Origin: Lachnoanaerobaculum gingivalis
GTDB taxonomy: Bacteria; Bacillota; Clostridia; Lachnospirales; Lachnospiraceae
Direction of reading: 5' to 3'
Assembly: GCF_003862475.1 (NCBI RefSeq)
Contig: NZ_RRCO01000002.1
Coordinates: 434,001-498,000 of the forward strand
DNA length: 64,000 bases
Shown: positions 19,100 through 27,942 of the stretch, piece by piece
Layout: each line of letters opens with the position of its first letter
Numbering within the stretch: position 1 is the stretch's first letter
Program-made: the position numbers and the translations under genes
Notes under the pieces: generated by a model
Database searches by the model: none
What the model was told of the DNA's origin: nothing
What the model saw: the letters and a program-made list of their open reading frames with translations, nothing else

Positions 19100-19128
19100 A
19101 TAAAATATATTACAATTTACGTTGTCAA
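19100..19128 (-). promoter_or_regulatory. Probable promoter of uxuB-uxuA
   Basis: A perfect -35 TTGACA (19123-19128) is followed after 17 bases by TTTTAT (19100-19105) on the minus strand. The weak -10 suggests help from an activator or lower strength. It lies about 65 bases upstream of uxuB. Confidence 0.5.
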
Positions 19129-19161
19129 ACATTCAATATTTTATCATTTTTTCCATATAAA

Positions 19162-19212
19162 AAGCAAGGCTGAACCGTTACAAAACCTCACTTTTATAAC
19201 ACGGTTCAGCCT
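19162..19212 (-). terminator. Terminator of the ahpC-reductase operon
   Basis: A perfect 12-bp inverted repeat (19167-19178 with 19201-19212), with a 22-base loop, is followed by a TTTTT stretch on the minus strand. It lies 24 bases after the reductase stop. Confidence 0.75.
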
Positions 19213-19235
19213 ACTGAATTCCATAGTTTTAATAT

Positions 19236-20846
19236 TTAATTGTTTATATACTCAAGAACTTCTTCTATACTCTTCTTACCGAAGAAAACCTTATCTTCAT
19301 TCATTACCAGACATGGCACACTCATTACATGATACTTCTCTCTGAGGTCCCCGAAATGATTTATATCATAAACTTGCGCATCAATATTCGGATTTAATGA
19401 AGCAATTCTTTGTACCGCTACAACAAGATCCGGACACATCGTACAACTGAGTGATACTAAAATTTTAAATGACACTTTATCCTTTATTCCAAGTATCTTC
19501 TCTCTTATATCATCACTTAAGCCCTGCCCCGGACCTGATACATTGTATATACCAAGAATAAATGAAGTAAATTCATGTCCTCCCGGAACACCGTGGAAGG
19601 CTAAACCGCTGTATTCTCCATCTCTATATATTTCTACAACAGGGGCTTTCACTTCATCATGCACCTCTTCAACAGAAATCTTATCTGTAAGTTTACCAAG
19701 CTCTGTCATATATGAAAGAAGTTCTTTTGATACATCATCATCCTTCACATATACCTTAAGTAAAATATCTTTTTCCATCTTGCCGAACACAGTATTTAAC
19801 TGTGCAAGCATATCGGATGAAAATAATCCTTCTTCCTTGACTTCTTCTTTAGGCAAGCTTCCCTTTCCTGCACCTGATTGCCTTATAGGGACTACAGGCT
19901 TAATACCTGTCTTTTTATGCATTACAGAAATATACTTTTCAAGTTCTGTTGCTGCTATACCTGCATCTCCGACTGTTGTTACAACTTGTCTGAGCGGCTT
20001 TATACAAACATCTCCGGCCGCATATAATCCGTCAATTGCAGTTTTCTTTGAGGCATCTGTAATTACATATCCTCTTTCATCAAGTATTCCGAAGTCCTTT
20101 ACCAAAGATGTTGCCGGCTCATACCCTGCAAATACGAATACACCGAAACCTTCCTTATCTTCAAAGACTTCCTCTTTACCTGTTTCATTGTTCTTATAAA
20201 CAATTCTCTCCAAAACATCATTACCTTCAACTTTCACCACCTCGGTATGTGTAAGTACGGTAATTTTTTCATTATCATAGGCATGTTGTGCTGTTGTCTT
20301 TGCACAAGTAAAGTCAGGCTCTCTTATAAGGATAGTTACATGTCTTGCATACTTTGTTAAGAATACGCTTTCTTCAGCCGCAGCAAAACCTCCGCCTACG
20401 ACAAAAACTTCCTTACCTTTAAAGAATTCTCCGTCACATGTTGCACAATATGCAACTCCATGGCCTTTGAACTTTGCCTCACCTTCAAATCCTATCATTC
20501 TAGGTGATGCACCTGTAGCAAGTATTACTCCGAAGCACTCAATATCTCCCTTTGATGTATGGACCTTCTTAATATCGCCGTCCATATCAATAGAGTCAAC
20601 CGTAGCAAGTAAGAATTCGGCACCGAAGTTTTCCGCCTGCTTTCTCATCTGCTCTCCAAGTTTAGCTCCTGAGATATGCTCTATACCCGGATAATTTACA
20701 ACTTCAGCGGTCAGAGTTATCTGACCGCCAAATTTTTCTTTTTCTATAACAAGTACACGATAATATGCTCTGGCTAAGTAAATAGCAGCTGTCAAACCTG
20801 CAGGACCGCCGCCCACAATGACTGCATCATACATGTTTTTGCTCAT
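19236..20846 (-). CDS. Domain-swapped AhpF-like peroxiredoxin reductase (TrxR domain then Trx-fold domain)
   Basis: This 536-residue FAD protein should pass electrons from NAD(P)H to the AhpC encoded just upstream. Residues 1-310 form a thioredoxin-reductase module: GGGPAGLTAA (FAD), CATC redox pair C134/C137, and the C-terminal GLYAAGDVC motif. Residues about 340-536 match the double thioredoxin-fold domain that in classic AhpF is at the N-terminus: HGVPGGHEFTSFILGI, then SLSCTMCPD with the C468/C471 pair and the MSVPCLV cis-Pro segment. So the two AhpF modules are in reverse order. The ATG follows GGGGACATT. It lies 14 bases after ahpC and before a terminator. Confidence 0.88.
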   Translation of the reverse strand: MSKNMYDAVIVGGGPAGLTAAIYLARAYYRVLVIEKEKFGGQITLTAEVVNYPGIEHISGAKLGEQMRKQAENFGAEFLLATVDSIDMDGDIKKVHTSKGDIECFGVILATGASPRMIGFEGEAKFKGHGVAYCATCDGEFFKGKEVFVVGGGFAAAEESVFLTKYARHVTILIREPDFTCAKTTAQHAYDNEKITVLTHTEVVKVEGNDVLERIVYKNNETGKEEVFEDKEGFGVFVFAGYEPATSLVKDFGILDERGYVITDASKKTAIDGLYAAGDVCIKPLRQVVTTVGDAGIAATELEKYISVMHKKTGIKPVVPIRQSGAGKGSLPKEEVKEEGLFSSDMLAQLNTVFGKMEKDILLKVYVKDDDVSKELLSYMTELGKLTDKISVEEVHDEVKAPVVEIYRDGEYSGLAFHGVPGGHEFTSFILGIYNVSGPGQGLSDDIREKILGIKDKVSFKILVSLSCTMCPDLVVAVQRIASLNPNIDAQVYDINHFGDLREKYHVMSVPCLVMNEDKVFFGKKSIEEVLEYINN

Positions 20847-20860
20847 AATGTCCCCTAATA

Positions 20861-21424
20861 TTATAACTGACCTACAAGATCAAGACTTGGCTTTAATGTC
20901 TCAGCACCCGGCTGCCACTTAGCAGGACAAACCTGATCACCATGCTCATGAACGAACTGGCAAGCACGAAGTTTTCTTAAAAGCTCTTCTGCATTTCTTC
21001 CTACTCCGCCTGCATTTACTTCATAAGAAACGATCTTTCCGTCAGGATTGATGATGAAAGAACCTCTCTCTGCCAAACCGTTCTCCTCGATATATACTTC
21101 GAAATCTCTTGAAAGTACATGTGTAGGATCTGCAAGCATCGGATACTCAATCTTTGAGATACGCTCTGAATGATCATGCCATGCCTTATGTGTGAAATGT
21201 GTATCTGTTGAAACTGAATAAATCTCACATCCAGCCTCTGCGAACTCCTTATAGTTCTTCTGTAAATCCTCTAACTCTGTAGGACATACAAATGTGAAAT
21301 CTGCAGGATAGAAGAAAAATACACTCCACTTTCCTAAGATATCCTTCTTAGATACCTCAACGAAATCTCCCTTATGAAATCCCTGTACACTAAACTCTCC
21401 AACTTCCTTGTTAATTAATGACAT
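20861..21424 (-). CDS. ahpC: Alkyl hydroperoxide reductase peroxiredoxin AhpC
   Basis: This typical 2-Cys peroxiredoxin reduces hydrogen peroxide and organic hydroperoxides. At 187 residues it has the exact family length, with the peroxidatic Cys at C47 in FYPADFTFVCPTE and the resolving Cys at C166 in GDQVCPAKW. A strong GAGGAGG precedes the ATG. It forms a two-gene operon with the AhpF-like reductase, a usual oxidative-stress defence in anaerobes. Confidence 0.96.
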   Translation of the reverse strand: MSLINKEVGEFSVQGFHKGDFVEVSKKDILGKWSVFFFYPADFTFVCPTELEDLQKNYKEFAEAGCEIYSVSTDTHFTHKAWHDHSERISKIEYPMLADPTHVLSRDFEVYIEENGLAERGSFIINPDGKIVSYEVNAGGVGRNAEELLRKLRACQFVHEHGDQVCPAKWQPGAETLKPSLDLVGQL

Positions 21425-21500
21425 AATTGCCTCCTCATATAAATAAAATATTTTTGTACTAAATCAGTATAGGAAAAACTATATCCTAAAGGTAAACAAT

Positions 21501-21515
21501 AGGTTCCCCTAACCT
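21501..21515. promoter_or_regulatory. Short inverted repeat just downstream of the ahpC promoter
   Basis: AGGTT and AACCT flank five bases immediately after the predicted -10 box of ahpC. It could be an operator or a leader hairpin. A second AT-only inverted repeat lies further upstream (21583-21603: TAATAATA/TATTATTA with a 5-base spacer). Neither matches the PerR box well, so the regulator is unknown. The rest of the 310-base gap shows nothing else. Confidence 0.3.
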
Positions 21516-21521
21516 GTTACT

Positions 21522-21549
21522 ATTATATTTAACATAAAATAATTGTATA
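21522..21549 (-). promoter_or_regulatory. Probable promoter of ahpC
   Basis: On the minus strand TATACA (21544-21549), 16 bases, then a perfect TATAAT (21522-21527). The -35 is weak (four of six) and the transcript leader would be about 90 bases. Confidence 0.45.
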
Positions 21550-21704
21550 CACAATAGTATTTTGTAATTTCGTCGTTTTAACTAATAATAATTCCTATTA
21601 TTATCAATTATTTTACACTAAAAATTAAACTATATTGTCTTCTTATATTTACCTGTGTTTTATAAACTAAAATAGATAATATACATCCCCATACAATATT
21701 CTTA

Positions 21705-21733
21705 ATAAAAAAGGATGCGATCACCTCGCATCC
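21705..21733 (-). terminator. Intrinsic terminator of the ecf-truA operon
   Basis: The stem GGATGCGA/TCGCATCC with a 5-base loop is followed by TTTTTT on the minus strand, 3 bases after the truA stop. Confidence 0.88.
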
Positions 21734-21736
21734 TGC

Positions 21737-22474
21737 TTAAATATATTCAATTTCAACTAAAGTAAGTCCCTTTGCAGGCATTGTCTGTCCTGCAAGTTTT
21801 CTGTTTTTTGCTTTCATTATCTCCAAAATATGACTTGGAGGATAAACTCCCATGCCTACCTTTATCAGAGTACCTGCTATAATACGAATCATATTGTAGA
21901 GGAAACCGTCACCTCTTATCACAACAGTAATCATATCTTCATCCTGTAATACTTCTAGAGAAAATATAGTTCTTACAGGTGATGACGCCTGAGATTTTTG
22001 CGAGCAAAAACTTGTAAAATCATGTGTGCCGATAAAGTACCCGCTTGCTTCTCTCATCTTATCAACATCCAGATTGAAATAGCAAAAATGTGCATAAAGT
22101 CTTTCTGTAGGTATATCGATCTTTCGATTTAATATTCTATATGTATAAGTTTTTATACAGTCGTTCTTTCTCGGATGCCAGCCTGCTTCCACCTCATCGG
22201 AATATTGTATCCTTATATCATCCGGAAGTCTTTGATTTATGGCAAATGCAAACTTATCTGCCGCCATTCTTGCATTCGTATCAAATACAGCTACATTTCT
22301 GTAGGCATGGACTCCGGAGTCCGTTCTGGAGGCACCTATTATCTCTATTTCTTCACCTGTCAATTTTGAAATAGTATTATTTAATACTTCTTCTATAGTT
22401 ATTCCGTTAGGCTGCTTTTGCCAGCCGCAGTAATTCGTACCGTCATAGGATACTATAAGTCTTATTCTTCTCAT
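21737..22474 (-). CDS. truA: tRNA pseudouridine synthase A
   Basis: TruA makes pseudouridine at positions 38-40 of the tRNA anticodon stem-loop. The catalytic Asp is D52 in GASRTDSGVHA, and the C-terminal GDGFLYNMIRIIAGTL motif is present. The longer frame begins inside ecfT; the ATG at 22474 gives 245 residues, matching Bacillus TruA, and begins MRRIRLIVSYDGT as in homologues. It starts 4 bases after the ecfT stop, the usual order in Firmicutes. Confidence 0.95.
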   Translation of the reverse strand: MRRIRLIVSYDGTNYCGWQKQPNGITIEEVLNNTISKLTGEEIEIIGASRTDSGVHAYRNVAVFDTNARMAADKFAFAINQRLPDDIRIQYSDEVEAGWHPRKNDCIKTYTYRILNRKIDIPTERLYAHFCYFNLDVDKMREASGYFIGTHDFTSFCSQKSQASSPVRTIFSLEVLQDEDMITVVIRGDGFLYNMIRIIAGTLIKVGMGVYPPSHILEIMKAKNRKLAGQTMPAKGLTLVEIEYI

Positions 22475-22478
22475 TACC

Positions 22479-23285
22479 CTACTTCCTAAACACAAAAACC
22501 AAAGCAATACATATAAGCATATATATCAAATAATATAAATATGCAATTATATCAATCTTCTTATATTTTAAAGGTTTTAGCTTGGTTCTACCCTCACCGC
22601 CGTGATAACATCTGGCTTCCATCGCCATAGCCAAATCTGTAGCTCTTCTCATTGCTGAAATAAAAAGCGGTACAAGCAGAGGTACCATTGCCCTTGCTTT
22701 TTGTATTATATTTCCCGACTCAAAATCGGCACCTCTTGCCATCTGAGCCTTCATTATTTTATCTGTTTCCTCTATCAATATGGGGATAAATCTAAGTGCA
22801 ATTGACATCATCATTGATATCTCATGTACCGGTATCTTTATAACTTTCAAAAAGCCCATACTTTTTTCAAGACCGTCTGTAAGTGCATTCGGAGTCGTAG
22901 TCAAGGTCATTACAGACGATCCCACTATAAGGAAAATCAATCTCAGTCCCATGAATATTGAAACTCTGATACCTTCTTTTGTTATCTTAATTATCCATAG
23001 TTTGAATACTACTTCTCCGTCAGTCAAAAACAGATTAAAACTGACACTGATAATCAACAGTATAAGGACAGCTTTCAGCCCCTTTACCATAAATTTTACC
23101 GGTACCTTTGAAAGCGAAATAGCAACCACCAAAAATAGTGTTGCCAAAGTGTATCCCGGCCATGAGTTTGCTATAAACAGAGAAATAATAAAAATCATCG
23201 TTCCAAAAAGCTTGGTTCTTGGGTCAAGTCTATGTATTACAGAATCTATTGGGTAATACTGTCCCAATGTAATATCTCTAAGCAT
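22479..23285 (-). CDS. ecfT: ECF transporter transmembrane protein EcfT
   Basis: EcfT is the membrane scaffold of the energy-coupling factor transporter; it joins the two ATPases to substrate-binding S proteins for vitamins and similar solutes. It has about five membrane segments and the two coupling-helix motifs ARG (MARGADFESG) and the similar AMEARCYHGGEGR near the C-terminus. The ATG at 23285 overlaps the end of ecfA2 by 8 bases and follows GGAAGG, giving 268 residues. No S component is in this window, so this is a shared group-II module. Confidence 0.93.
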   Translation of the reverse strand: MLRDITLGQYYPIDSVIHRLDPRTKLFGTMIFIISLFIANSWPGYTLATLFLVVAISLSKVPVKFMVKGLKAVLILLIISVSFNLFLTDGEVVFKLWIIKITKEGIRVSIFMGLRLIFLIVGSSVMTLTTTPNALTDGLEKSMGFLKVIKIPVHEISMMMSIALRFIPILIEETDKIMKAQMARGADFESGNIIQKARAMVPLLVPLFISAMRRATDLAMAMEARCYHGGEGRTKLKPLKYKKIDIIAYLYYLIYMLICIALVFVFRK

Positions 23286-24153
23286 TTTTATCCTTCCTCT
23301 TAATATATTTAAGTATCGCATCCCTGGCTTCTTCTATTGTGGTAATATCGTCTCCCAGGTCTATACTTTCTTTTTTAAGTCTTTCCACTATATAAGTTAT
23401 TCCGGGCGCACTAAGTCCTATGCTCTCAAGATATTTATACTTCTTGAAAACGTCCTTAGGTGTGCCGTCCAAAACAAGCTCACCGGCATTCATAACAAGC
23501 AATCTGTCAACATACTTTGCTACGTCTTCCATGCTGTGAGAAACTAAAATGACTGTCATATCCCTTGATTTTTTCAATTCAATGATTTCGTCAAAAAGTT
23601 CATCTCTTCCCTTCGGATCAAGCCCTGCTGTAGGCTCATCCAATATAAGTACTTCCGGATTCATAGCCAAAACTCCGGCTATTGCTACTCTTCTTTTTTG
23701 TCCTCCGGAAAGTTCAAAAGGCGATTTTTTATAATAGCTTTCATCAAGCCCTACCAGAGCAAGACTTTCCTTTGCCCTTTCTTTCACCACTTCTTCCGGT
23801 AACTTTTGATTTCTTGGACCGAATTCAACATCTGAAAGTACATCCACCTCAAAAAGCTGATGTTCGGGATATTGGAAAACCAAACCCACCTTCTGCCTTA
23901 AAAGTTTCATATCATACTTAGCTGCATATATATTTTCACCGTTAAAATAAAGTTCACCTGAAGTTGCCTTTATCAGCCCGTTCAAATGCTGTATCAAAGT
24001 GGATTTTCCGGAGCCTGTATGTCCGATAATACCTACAAACTCTCCTTTTTTGATGGAAAATGATACATCCTTTATTGCATACTGTTCAAAGGCAGTACCC
24101 TCTCCATATATAAAGTTTAATTTCTTTGCTTCTATTTGCACACTATCTTGCAT
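23278..24153 (-). CDS. ecfA2: ECF transporter ATPase EcfA2
   Basis: This is the second ABC ATPase of the ECF module. It has Walker A GHTGSGKST, the signature LSGGQKRR and Walker B VLILDEPTAGLDP. The frame opens with a TTG at 24165, but GGAG lies 6 bases before the ATG at 24153, giving 291 residues. It follows ecfA1 by 18 bases and overlaps ecfT. The ATPase pair drives all S components in the cell. Confidence 0.94.
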   Translation of the reverse strand: MQDSVQIEAKKLNFIYGEGTAFEQYAIKDVSFSIKKGEFVGIIGHTGSGKSTLIQHLNGLIKATSGELYFNGENIYAAKYDMKLLRQKVGLVFQYPEHQLFEVDVLSDVEFGPRNQKLPEEVVKERAKESLALVGLDESYYKKSPFELSGGQKRRVAIAGVLAMNPEVLILDEPTAGLDPKGRDELFDEIIELKKSRDMTVILVSHSMEDVAKYVDRLLVMNAGELVLDGTPKDVFKKYKYLESIGLSAPGITYIVERLKKESIDLGDDITTIEEARDAILKYIKRKDKNA

Positions 24154-24171
24154 TATTATCTCCAAATGTGT

Positions 24172-25026
24172 TTATTTTAATATCGGTAAAAGGCTGTCTA
24201 CAAGCTCATCCAATGTAAGTATGCCGTCAGGTAAATTAAGCCCTGATTGTTTAAGCTCAAATGCAAGCTCTGTAGTACTTGGTACATCCAATCTGAGTTT
24301 CTTTAATTCCTCCACATGTGAGAAAACCTCTTTCGGTGTTCCGTCCATTACTATCTTACCCTCATCCATAACTATAACTCTGTCGGCTTCTATAACCTCT
24401 TCCATATAGTGAGTAATTAATATTACCGTGATATTTTCTTTTTTATTTAATTCAAGAACCGTCTTTATAACTTCTTTTCTTCCGTTCGGATCAAGCATCG
24501 CTGTAGGCTCATCAAGCACAATGCATTTGGGCTTCATCGCCATAATGCCTGCTATAGCCACTCTTTGCTTTTGTCCGCCTGAAAGTTTGTTTGGAGATTT
24601 ATATCTGTAAGCAGTCATACCTACAGCTTCCAATGCGGCATCCACTCTCTTCCACATATCATCTGTCGGAATACCGATATTTTCAGGCCCGAATGCCACA
24701 TCCTCCTCTACCACATTTCCTATAATCTGATTGTCAGGGTTTTGGAATACCATTCCTACCATCTTTCTCAAATCAAGAAGTGTTTCATCATTTGCCGTAT
24801 CCAAATCCGAGATAAATACAGTACCTTCTGTAGGTAATAATATACCGTTTAAATGTTTTGCAAATGTAGATTTTCCCGAGCCGTTATGTCCCAAAACAGC
24901 TACAAAATCACCTTGAGTTATATCAATATTTAAATTATTGATAGCTCTTTTTACTTCTTCTACATTATCTTCTTCATCTCTGGTTATATAATCAAATATA
25001 AGCTTTGTTGCTTTTACTATTCCCAT
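24172..25026 (-). CDS. ecfA1: ECF transporter ATPase EcfA1
   Basis: This is the first ABC ATPase of the ECF module, 284 residues, with Walker [10 protein letters not shown] (46-54), signature LSGGQKQR and Walker [14 protein letters not shown]. An acidic insert ([12 protein letters not shown], about 16-28) lengthens the N-terminal strand region. AAGGAAAAT precedes the ATG. Only about 30 bases separate it from a terminator that follows tRNA-Arg, and no promoter fits in that gap, so its expression may depend on read-through. Confidence 0.94.
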   Translation of the reverse strand: MGIVKATKLIFDYITRDEEDNVEEVKRAINNLNIDITQGDFVAVLGHNGSGKSTFAKHLNGILLPTEGTVFISDLDTANDETLLDLRKMVGMVFQNPDNQIIGNVVEEDVAFGPENIGIPTDDMWKRVDAALEAVGMTAYRYKSPNKLSGGQKQRVAIAGIMAMKPKCIVLDEPTAMLDPNGRKEVIKTVLELNKKENITVILITHYMEEVIEADRVIVMDEGKIVMDGTPKEVFSHVEELKKLRLDVPSTTELAFELKQSGLNLPDGILTLDELVDSLLPILK

Positions 25027-25053
25027 ATTTTCCTTTTACTTACTCTTAATAAA

Positions 25054-25082
25054 ACAAAAACCTCAGCAAGGTTGCTGAGGTT
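25054..25082 (-). terminator. Terminator or attenuator between tRNA-Arg and ecfA1
   Basis: The stem AACCTCAGC/GCTGAGGTT with a 6-base loop is followed by TTTG and TTTTA on the minus strand. It begins 7 bases after tRNA-Arg and ends about 28 bases before ecfA1. The interrupted T run suggests partial read-through. Confidence 0.75.
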
Positions 25083-25089
25083 CTAATAA

Positions 25090-25163
25090 CGTGCGTGAGA
25101 AGATTCGAACTCCCGACACCTTGGTCCGTAGCCAAGTGCTCTATCCAGCTGAGCTACACACAC
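25090..25163 (-). tRNA. tRNA-Arg (anticodon ACG)
   Basis: A 74-base cloverleaf: acceptor GTGTGTG/CACGCAC with one G-T pair, D arm GCTC...GAGC, anticodon stem CTTGG/CCAAG around the loop CTACGGA (anticodon ACG, read as ICG after deamination), and T arm GGGAG TTCGAAT CTTCT. The 3' CCA is not encoded. Its own promoter and a terminator flank it. Confidence 0.95.
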
Positions 25164-25176
25164 ATTGCAAGTACAT

Positions 25177-25205
25177 ATTCTACATTAGTGATGTGTGTTT
25201 GTCAA
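25177..25205 (-). promoter_or_regulatory. Promoter of tRNA-Arg
   Basis: A perfect TTGACA (25200-25205), 17 bases, then TAGAAT (25177-25182) on the minus strand, 14 bases before the tRNA 5' end. It may also drive the ecf-truA genes by read-through. Confidence 0.85.
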
Positions 25206-25211
25206 TAGGAT

Positions 25212-25916
25212 TTAGATATTTAAATAAAAACGTAAAATACCCAAAATAAGTATGTGTACCGGATAAAAAAGATAATTAATCCACTTATATTGTTTACCTC
25301 TTTTTCCGTTATAAGTTAAAGTAAGGCCAAACCCGAAAACAGAGTATATCTCCTTTATAATTGAAAGATAACCTAATCCTGCTCCAATCAGAGGCTTATC
25401 GTAAAAAATATAAAAGATGTAAGCCGCTACTACTGCGTGGTAATCATAGTCAAGGCTAAGTCCCATTGCCGACAGTCCTGAAAATATAACTATTATAATT
25501 GAAACTGTATACCATAAGGCTTTACTCTTAATCTTCTTTTTTAAAGCATCGATTATCCATATAGTTATAAGGCATAAAGCCAGAGTAAACATCATATTAT
25601 TCCAATACGGATTGAAGAATGTTTTTGATGTAAACATATCAAAAGGCACTTCCGATATTATACCGAATACTATCAATGTAAGCAGATATTTCTTCCTGCT
25701 TTTTGTTTTAAAAAATCCCTCCACTATAAAAAACACAAAAATAGGGAAAGCAATTCTTCCCAATATCGAAAATATATTTGACAAATACAATAAAAATCCG
25801 CTGCCATCCAGCATCGGTGTTATAAGCGCATTATTTACATGATCAATAAGCATTGAAATGAATGCTATATATTTTAACTGTGCTCCTGAAAAAATTTGAA
25901 TTCTTTTTAATTCCAT
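25212..25916 (-). CDS. TraX-family membrane protein
   Basis: This 234-residue protein of about seven membrane segments has the TraX-family start FSGAQLKYIAFISMLIDHVN and GRIAFPIFVFFIVEGF. The name-giving TraX acetylates F pilin, but chromosomal relatives in Firmicutes are probable acyltransferases of unknown substrate, and no conjugation genes are near. The frame opens with a TTG at 25928; the ATG at 25916, after GAGGAAAGCT, is the better start. It is divergent from the MATE gene; tRNA-Arg lies downstream on the same strand. Confidence 0.75.
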   Translation of the reverse strand: MELKRIQIFSGAQLKYIAFISMLIDHVNNALITPMLDGSGFLLYLSNIFSILGRIAFPIFVFFIVEGFFKTKSRKKYLLTLIVFGIISEVPFDMFTSKTFFNPYWNNMMFTLALCLITIWIIDALKKKIKSKALWYTVSIIIVIFSGLSAMGLSLDYDYHAVVAAYIFYIFYDKPLIGAGLGYLSIIKEIYSVFGFGLTLTYNGKRGKQYKWINYLFYPVHILILGILRFYLNI

Positions 25917-26028
25917 AGCTTTCCTCAAATTTTTATATATTTATAAAACAAATTATACTTAATAAATTTTTATTATATCATATCAAGATGAATATTTTGT
26001 AAATTGAGTCTTAACTTGATTTTATTAT

Positions 26029-26057
26029 TTGACTTGTATCTGCACTGCACCTATAAT
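26029..26057 (+). promoter_or_regulatory. Sigma-A promoter of the MATE transporter gene
   Basis: TTGACT (26029-26034), 17 bases, and a perfect TATAAT (26052-26057). The leader would be about 68 bases. Confidence 0.8.
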
Positions 26058-26130
26058 GGTAAAATCACACTCTTAGTACACCTGTGCATTATTTGCCGTG
26101 TATTAGAGTTTTAACGTATGGAGGATTATT

Positions 26131-27489
26131 ATGTACACCGCTACAAAAGGCAGCTCATCTTTTAATAAAGATATTTTAAGGCTTGCCGTACCGATAGTTT
26201 TACAAAATATTGTTACAACCGCTGTAAATTCAGCTGACGTAATAATGCTTGGCTTTGTAGGACAAGACGCGCTTTCAGCCGGATCACTGGCAAACCAGGT
26301 TATGTTTATATTAAACCTTGTATATACAGGTATTTCATCCGGTGTCATAATGCTTGCCGCACAATACTGGGGAAAAAAGGATACAAAGACAATCGAACAT
26401 ATAATGGGGATAGGTATGCAGCTATCCATATTTATATCAAGTATGTTTTTTATTATGGCATTCTTTTTTCCACATGTTTTGATGGGAATTTTTACAAATG
26501 ATGTCAACTTAATAACAGCAGGTATACCTTATCTTAGAATGGTAAGTTTCTCATACCTTTTTATGAGTTTTTCTCAAGTATACCTGTGTGCTATGAGAAG
26601 TATAGAAAGAGTCCATTTCTCGACTGTTACAAATGCCGTTGCACTGATCTTAAATATTATCTTTAATGCAGTTTTTATTTTCGGTCTCTTCGGCGCACCA
26701 AAGCTTGGAATACTTGGTGTTGCACTGGCAACCGTAATTGCAAGAGGAATTGAGTTTACAATATGTGTTATAGATAATTTTATACCGAAAGCCATTCATT
26801 TCCATATAAAGAATGTTTTGGAAGTAAATAAAATATTGTTTTTTGATTTTATGAAATATTCTCTTCCCGCCTTCGGAAATGAGATAGTTTGGGGTGTGGC
26901 TTTTTCCATGTACTCTGTTATAATGGGACATCTTGACAGTGATATAGTGGCGGCAAATGCAGTGGTTGTAGTAGCAAGAAACCTTGGTACTGTGGCTTGT
27001 TTCGGTATAGCTGATGCAGGTGCAATCATCCTTGGAAAATCAATAGGTTCCGGAAATACCGATACTATAAAGTCCGATTCTTCACACTTTGTTAAAATAA
27101 CAAGTATGTCTGCAGTTGTAGGTGGAATAGTTATTTTTCTGTTACGACCTGTATTTTTCACTATGGCTGATTTAACTCCTACTGCACAGAGTTATCTTAG
27201 TATAATGCTTTTTATAAATATGTATTATATAGTAGGTCAGGCATTCAATACTGCAATGATTTGTGGTGTATTCAGGTCAGGTGGAGATTCCAAATGGGGA
27301 TTTTTCTGTGATATAATAGATATGTGGTGCTATTCGGTTCCACTTGGCTTTATATCCGCCTTCGTTCTTAAACTTCCTCCAACGTGGGTATACTTCCTTA
27401 TTTGTACTGATGAGTTTGTAAAAATTCCATTTGTATATAAGCATTATAAGAGCTATAAATGGCTGAAAAACATTACAAGAGATTTTTAA
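26131..27489 (+). CDS. MATE-family efflux transporter
   Basis: This 452-residue protein with twelve membrane segments belongs to the MATE (multidrug and toxic compound extrusion) family, which exports cationic drugs or metabolites with Na+ or H+. Family marks are the N-terminal LAVPIVLQNIVTTAVNSADVIM and, at the start of the second half, KYSLPAFGNEIVWG. The ATG follows GGAGG by 6 bases. It is one of only three plus-strand genes here and forms its own unit between a consensus promoter and a hairpin. The substrate is unknown. Confidence 0.9.
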   Translation: MYTATKGSSSFNKDILRLAVPIVLQNIVTTAVNSADVIMLGFVGQDALSAGSLANQVMFILNLVYTGISSGVIMLAAQYWGKKDTKTIEHIMGIGMQLSIFISSMFFIMAFFFPHVLMGIFTNDVNLITAGIPYLRMVSFSYLFMSFSQVYLCAMRSIERVHFSTVTNAVALILNIIFNAVFIFGLFGAPKLGILGVALATVIARGIEFTICVIDNFIPKAIHFHIKNVLEVNKILFFDFMKYSLPAFGNEIVWGVAFSMYSVIMGHLDSDIVAANAVVVVARNLGTVACFGIADAGAIILGKSIGSGNTDTIKSDSSHFVKITSMSAVVGGIVIFLLRPVFFTMADLTPTAQSYLSIMLFINMYYIVGQAFNTAMICGVFRSGGDSKWGFFCDIIDMWCYSVPLGFISAFVLKLPPTWVYFLICTDEFVKIPFVYKHYKSYKWLKNITRDF

Positions 27490-27490
27490 A

Positions 27491-27515
27491 ATAAGGGGCG
27501 AAAATCGCCCCTTAT
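27491..27515. terminator. Two-way terminator between the MATE gene and the immunity array
   Basis: The stem ATAAGGGGCG/CGCCCCTTAT with a 5-base loop lies between two convergent genes. The T run is better on the minus strand (TTATTTTAAAA), where it ends the long array transcript; on the plus strand it ends the MATE transcript. Confidence 0.8.
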
Positions 27516-27517
27516 AA

Positions 27518-27928
27518 CTATAATTGTGTCCATTCCAATCCGTCCACGCTCTTTAATGTAAGTACACTTTTGTCATACCTGTTTTTAAGTACAACTTCAT
27601 CCTCCACTGATATATCGGTATACCAATGATTAAGACTTGCATATTTTCCTGTGTGAATATCAACGATTATGTTCGTTATAGGATCCCAAGTTTTCTTTTT
27701 AACACTCTCTACAATCACATAATATGCGTCTAAAAACACAAGATTTCTTCCATACATCCAAAATGGAAGTTCTTTATCTAATAGGGGAAGCTTAGCCGAA
27801 AAAATAAAATCCCCCATCGGTGGCTCCGTTTCATAGTTTAATTCAATCTCACTTCCAAAATAAGCAACTGTTGCTCCGTAACAACCTACACTTACAGGTA
27901 CACATTCTTCGGCTATTATAAAATCCAT
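27518..27928 (-). CDS. Unrecognised 136-residue protein, last gene of the immunity array
   Basis: I do not recognise this family. The protein is soluble and acidic, begins MDFIIAEECVPVSVG, and is rich in beta-strand-like alternation and aromatic residues. GGAGG lies 6 bases before the ATG, so it is a real gene. It is the last of thirteen closely spaced genes, several of which are known immunity-protein families, and a terminator follows it. By position it may also be an immunity protein, which is inference only. Confidence 0.6.
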   Translation of the reverse strand: MDFIIAEECVPVSVGCYGATVAYFGSEIELNYETEPPMGDFIFSAKLPLLDKELPFWMYGRNLVFLDAYYVIVESVKKKTWDPITNIIVDIHTGKYASLNHWYTDISVEDEVVLKNRYDKSVLTLKSVDGLEWTQL

Positions 27929-27942
27929 ATATTTCCTCCAAA

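Noticed and set aside
19543-20199. 218-residue plus-strand frame opposite the AhpF-like reductase
   Set aside because: The minus-strand frame has clear FAD, NAD and CxxC motifs; the opposite frame shows none and has low-complexity Ser-rich sequence.
21583-21603. PerR box upstream of ahpC
   Set aside because: The AT-only inverted repeat lacks the spacing and sequence of the PerR consensus; kept only as an unassigned repeat.
25212-25916. Conjugation gene traX
   Set aside because: Chromosomal TraX-family proteins are common in Firmicutes and no other transfer gene is nearby, so a conjugative role is not supported.
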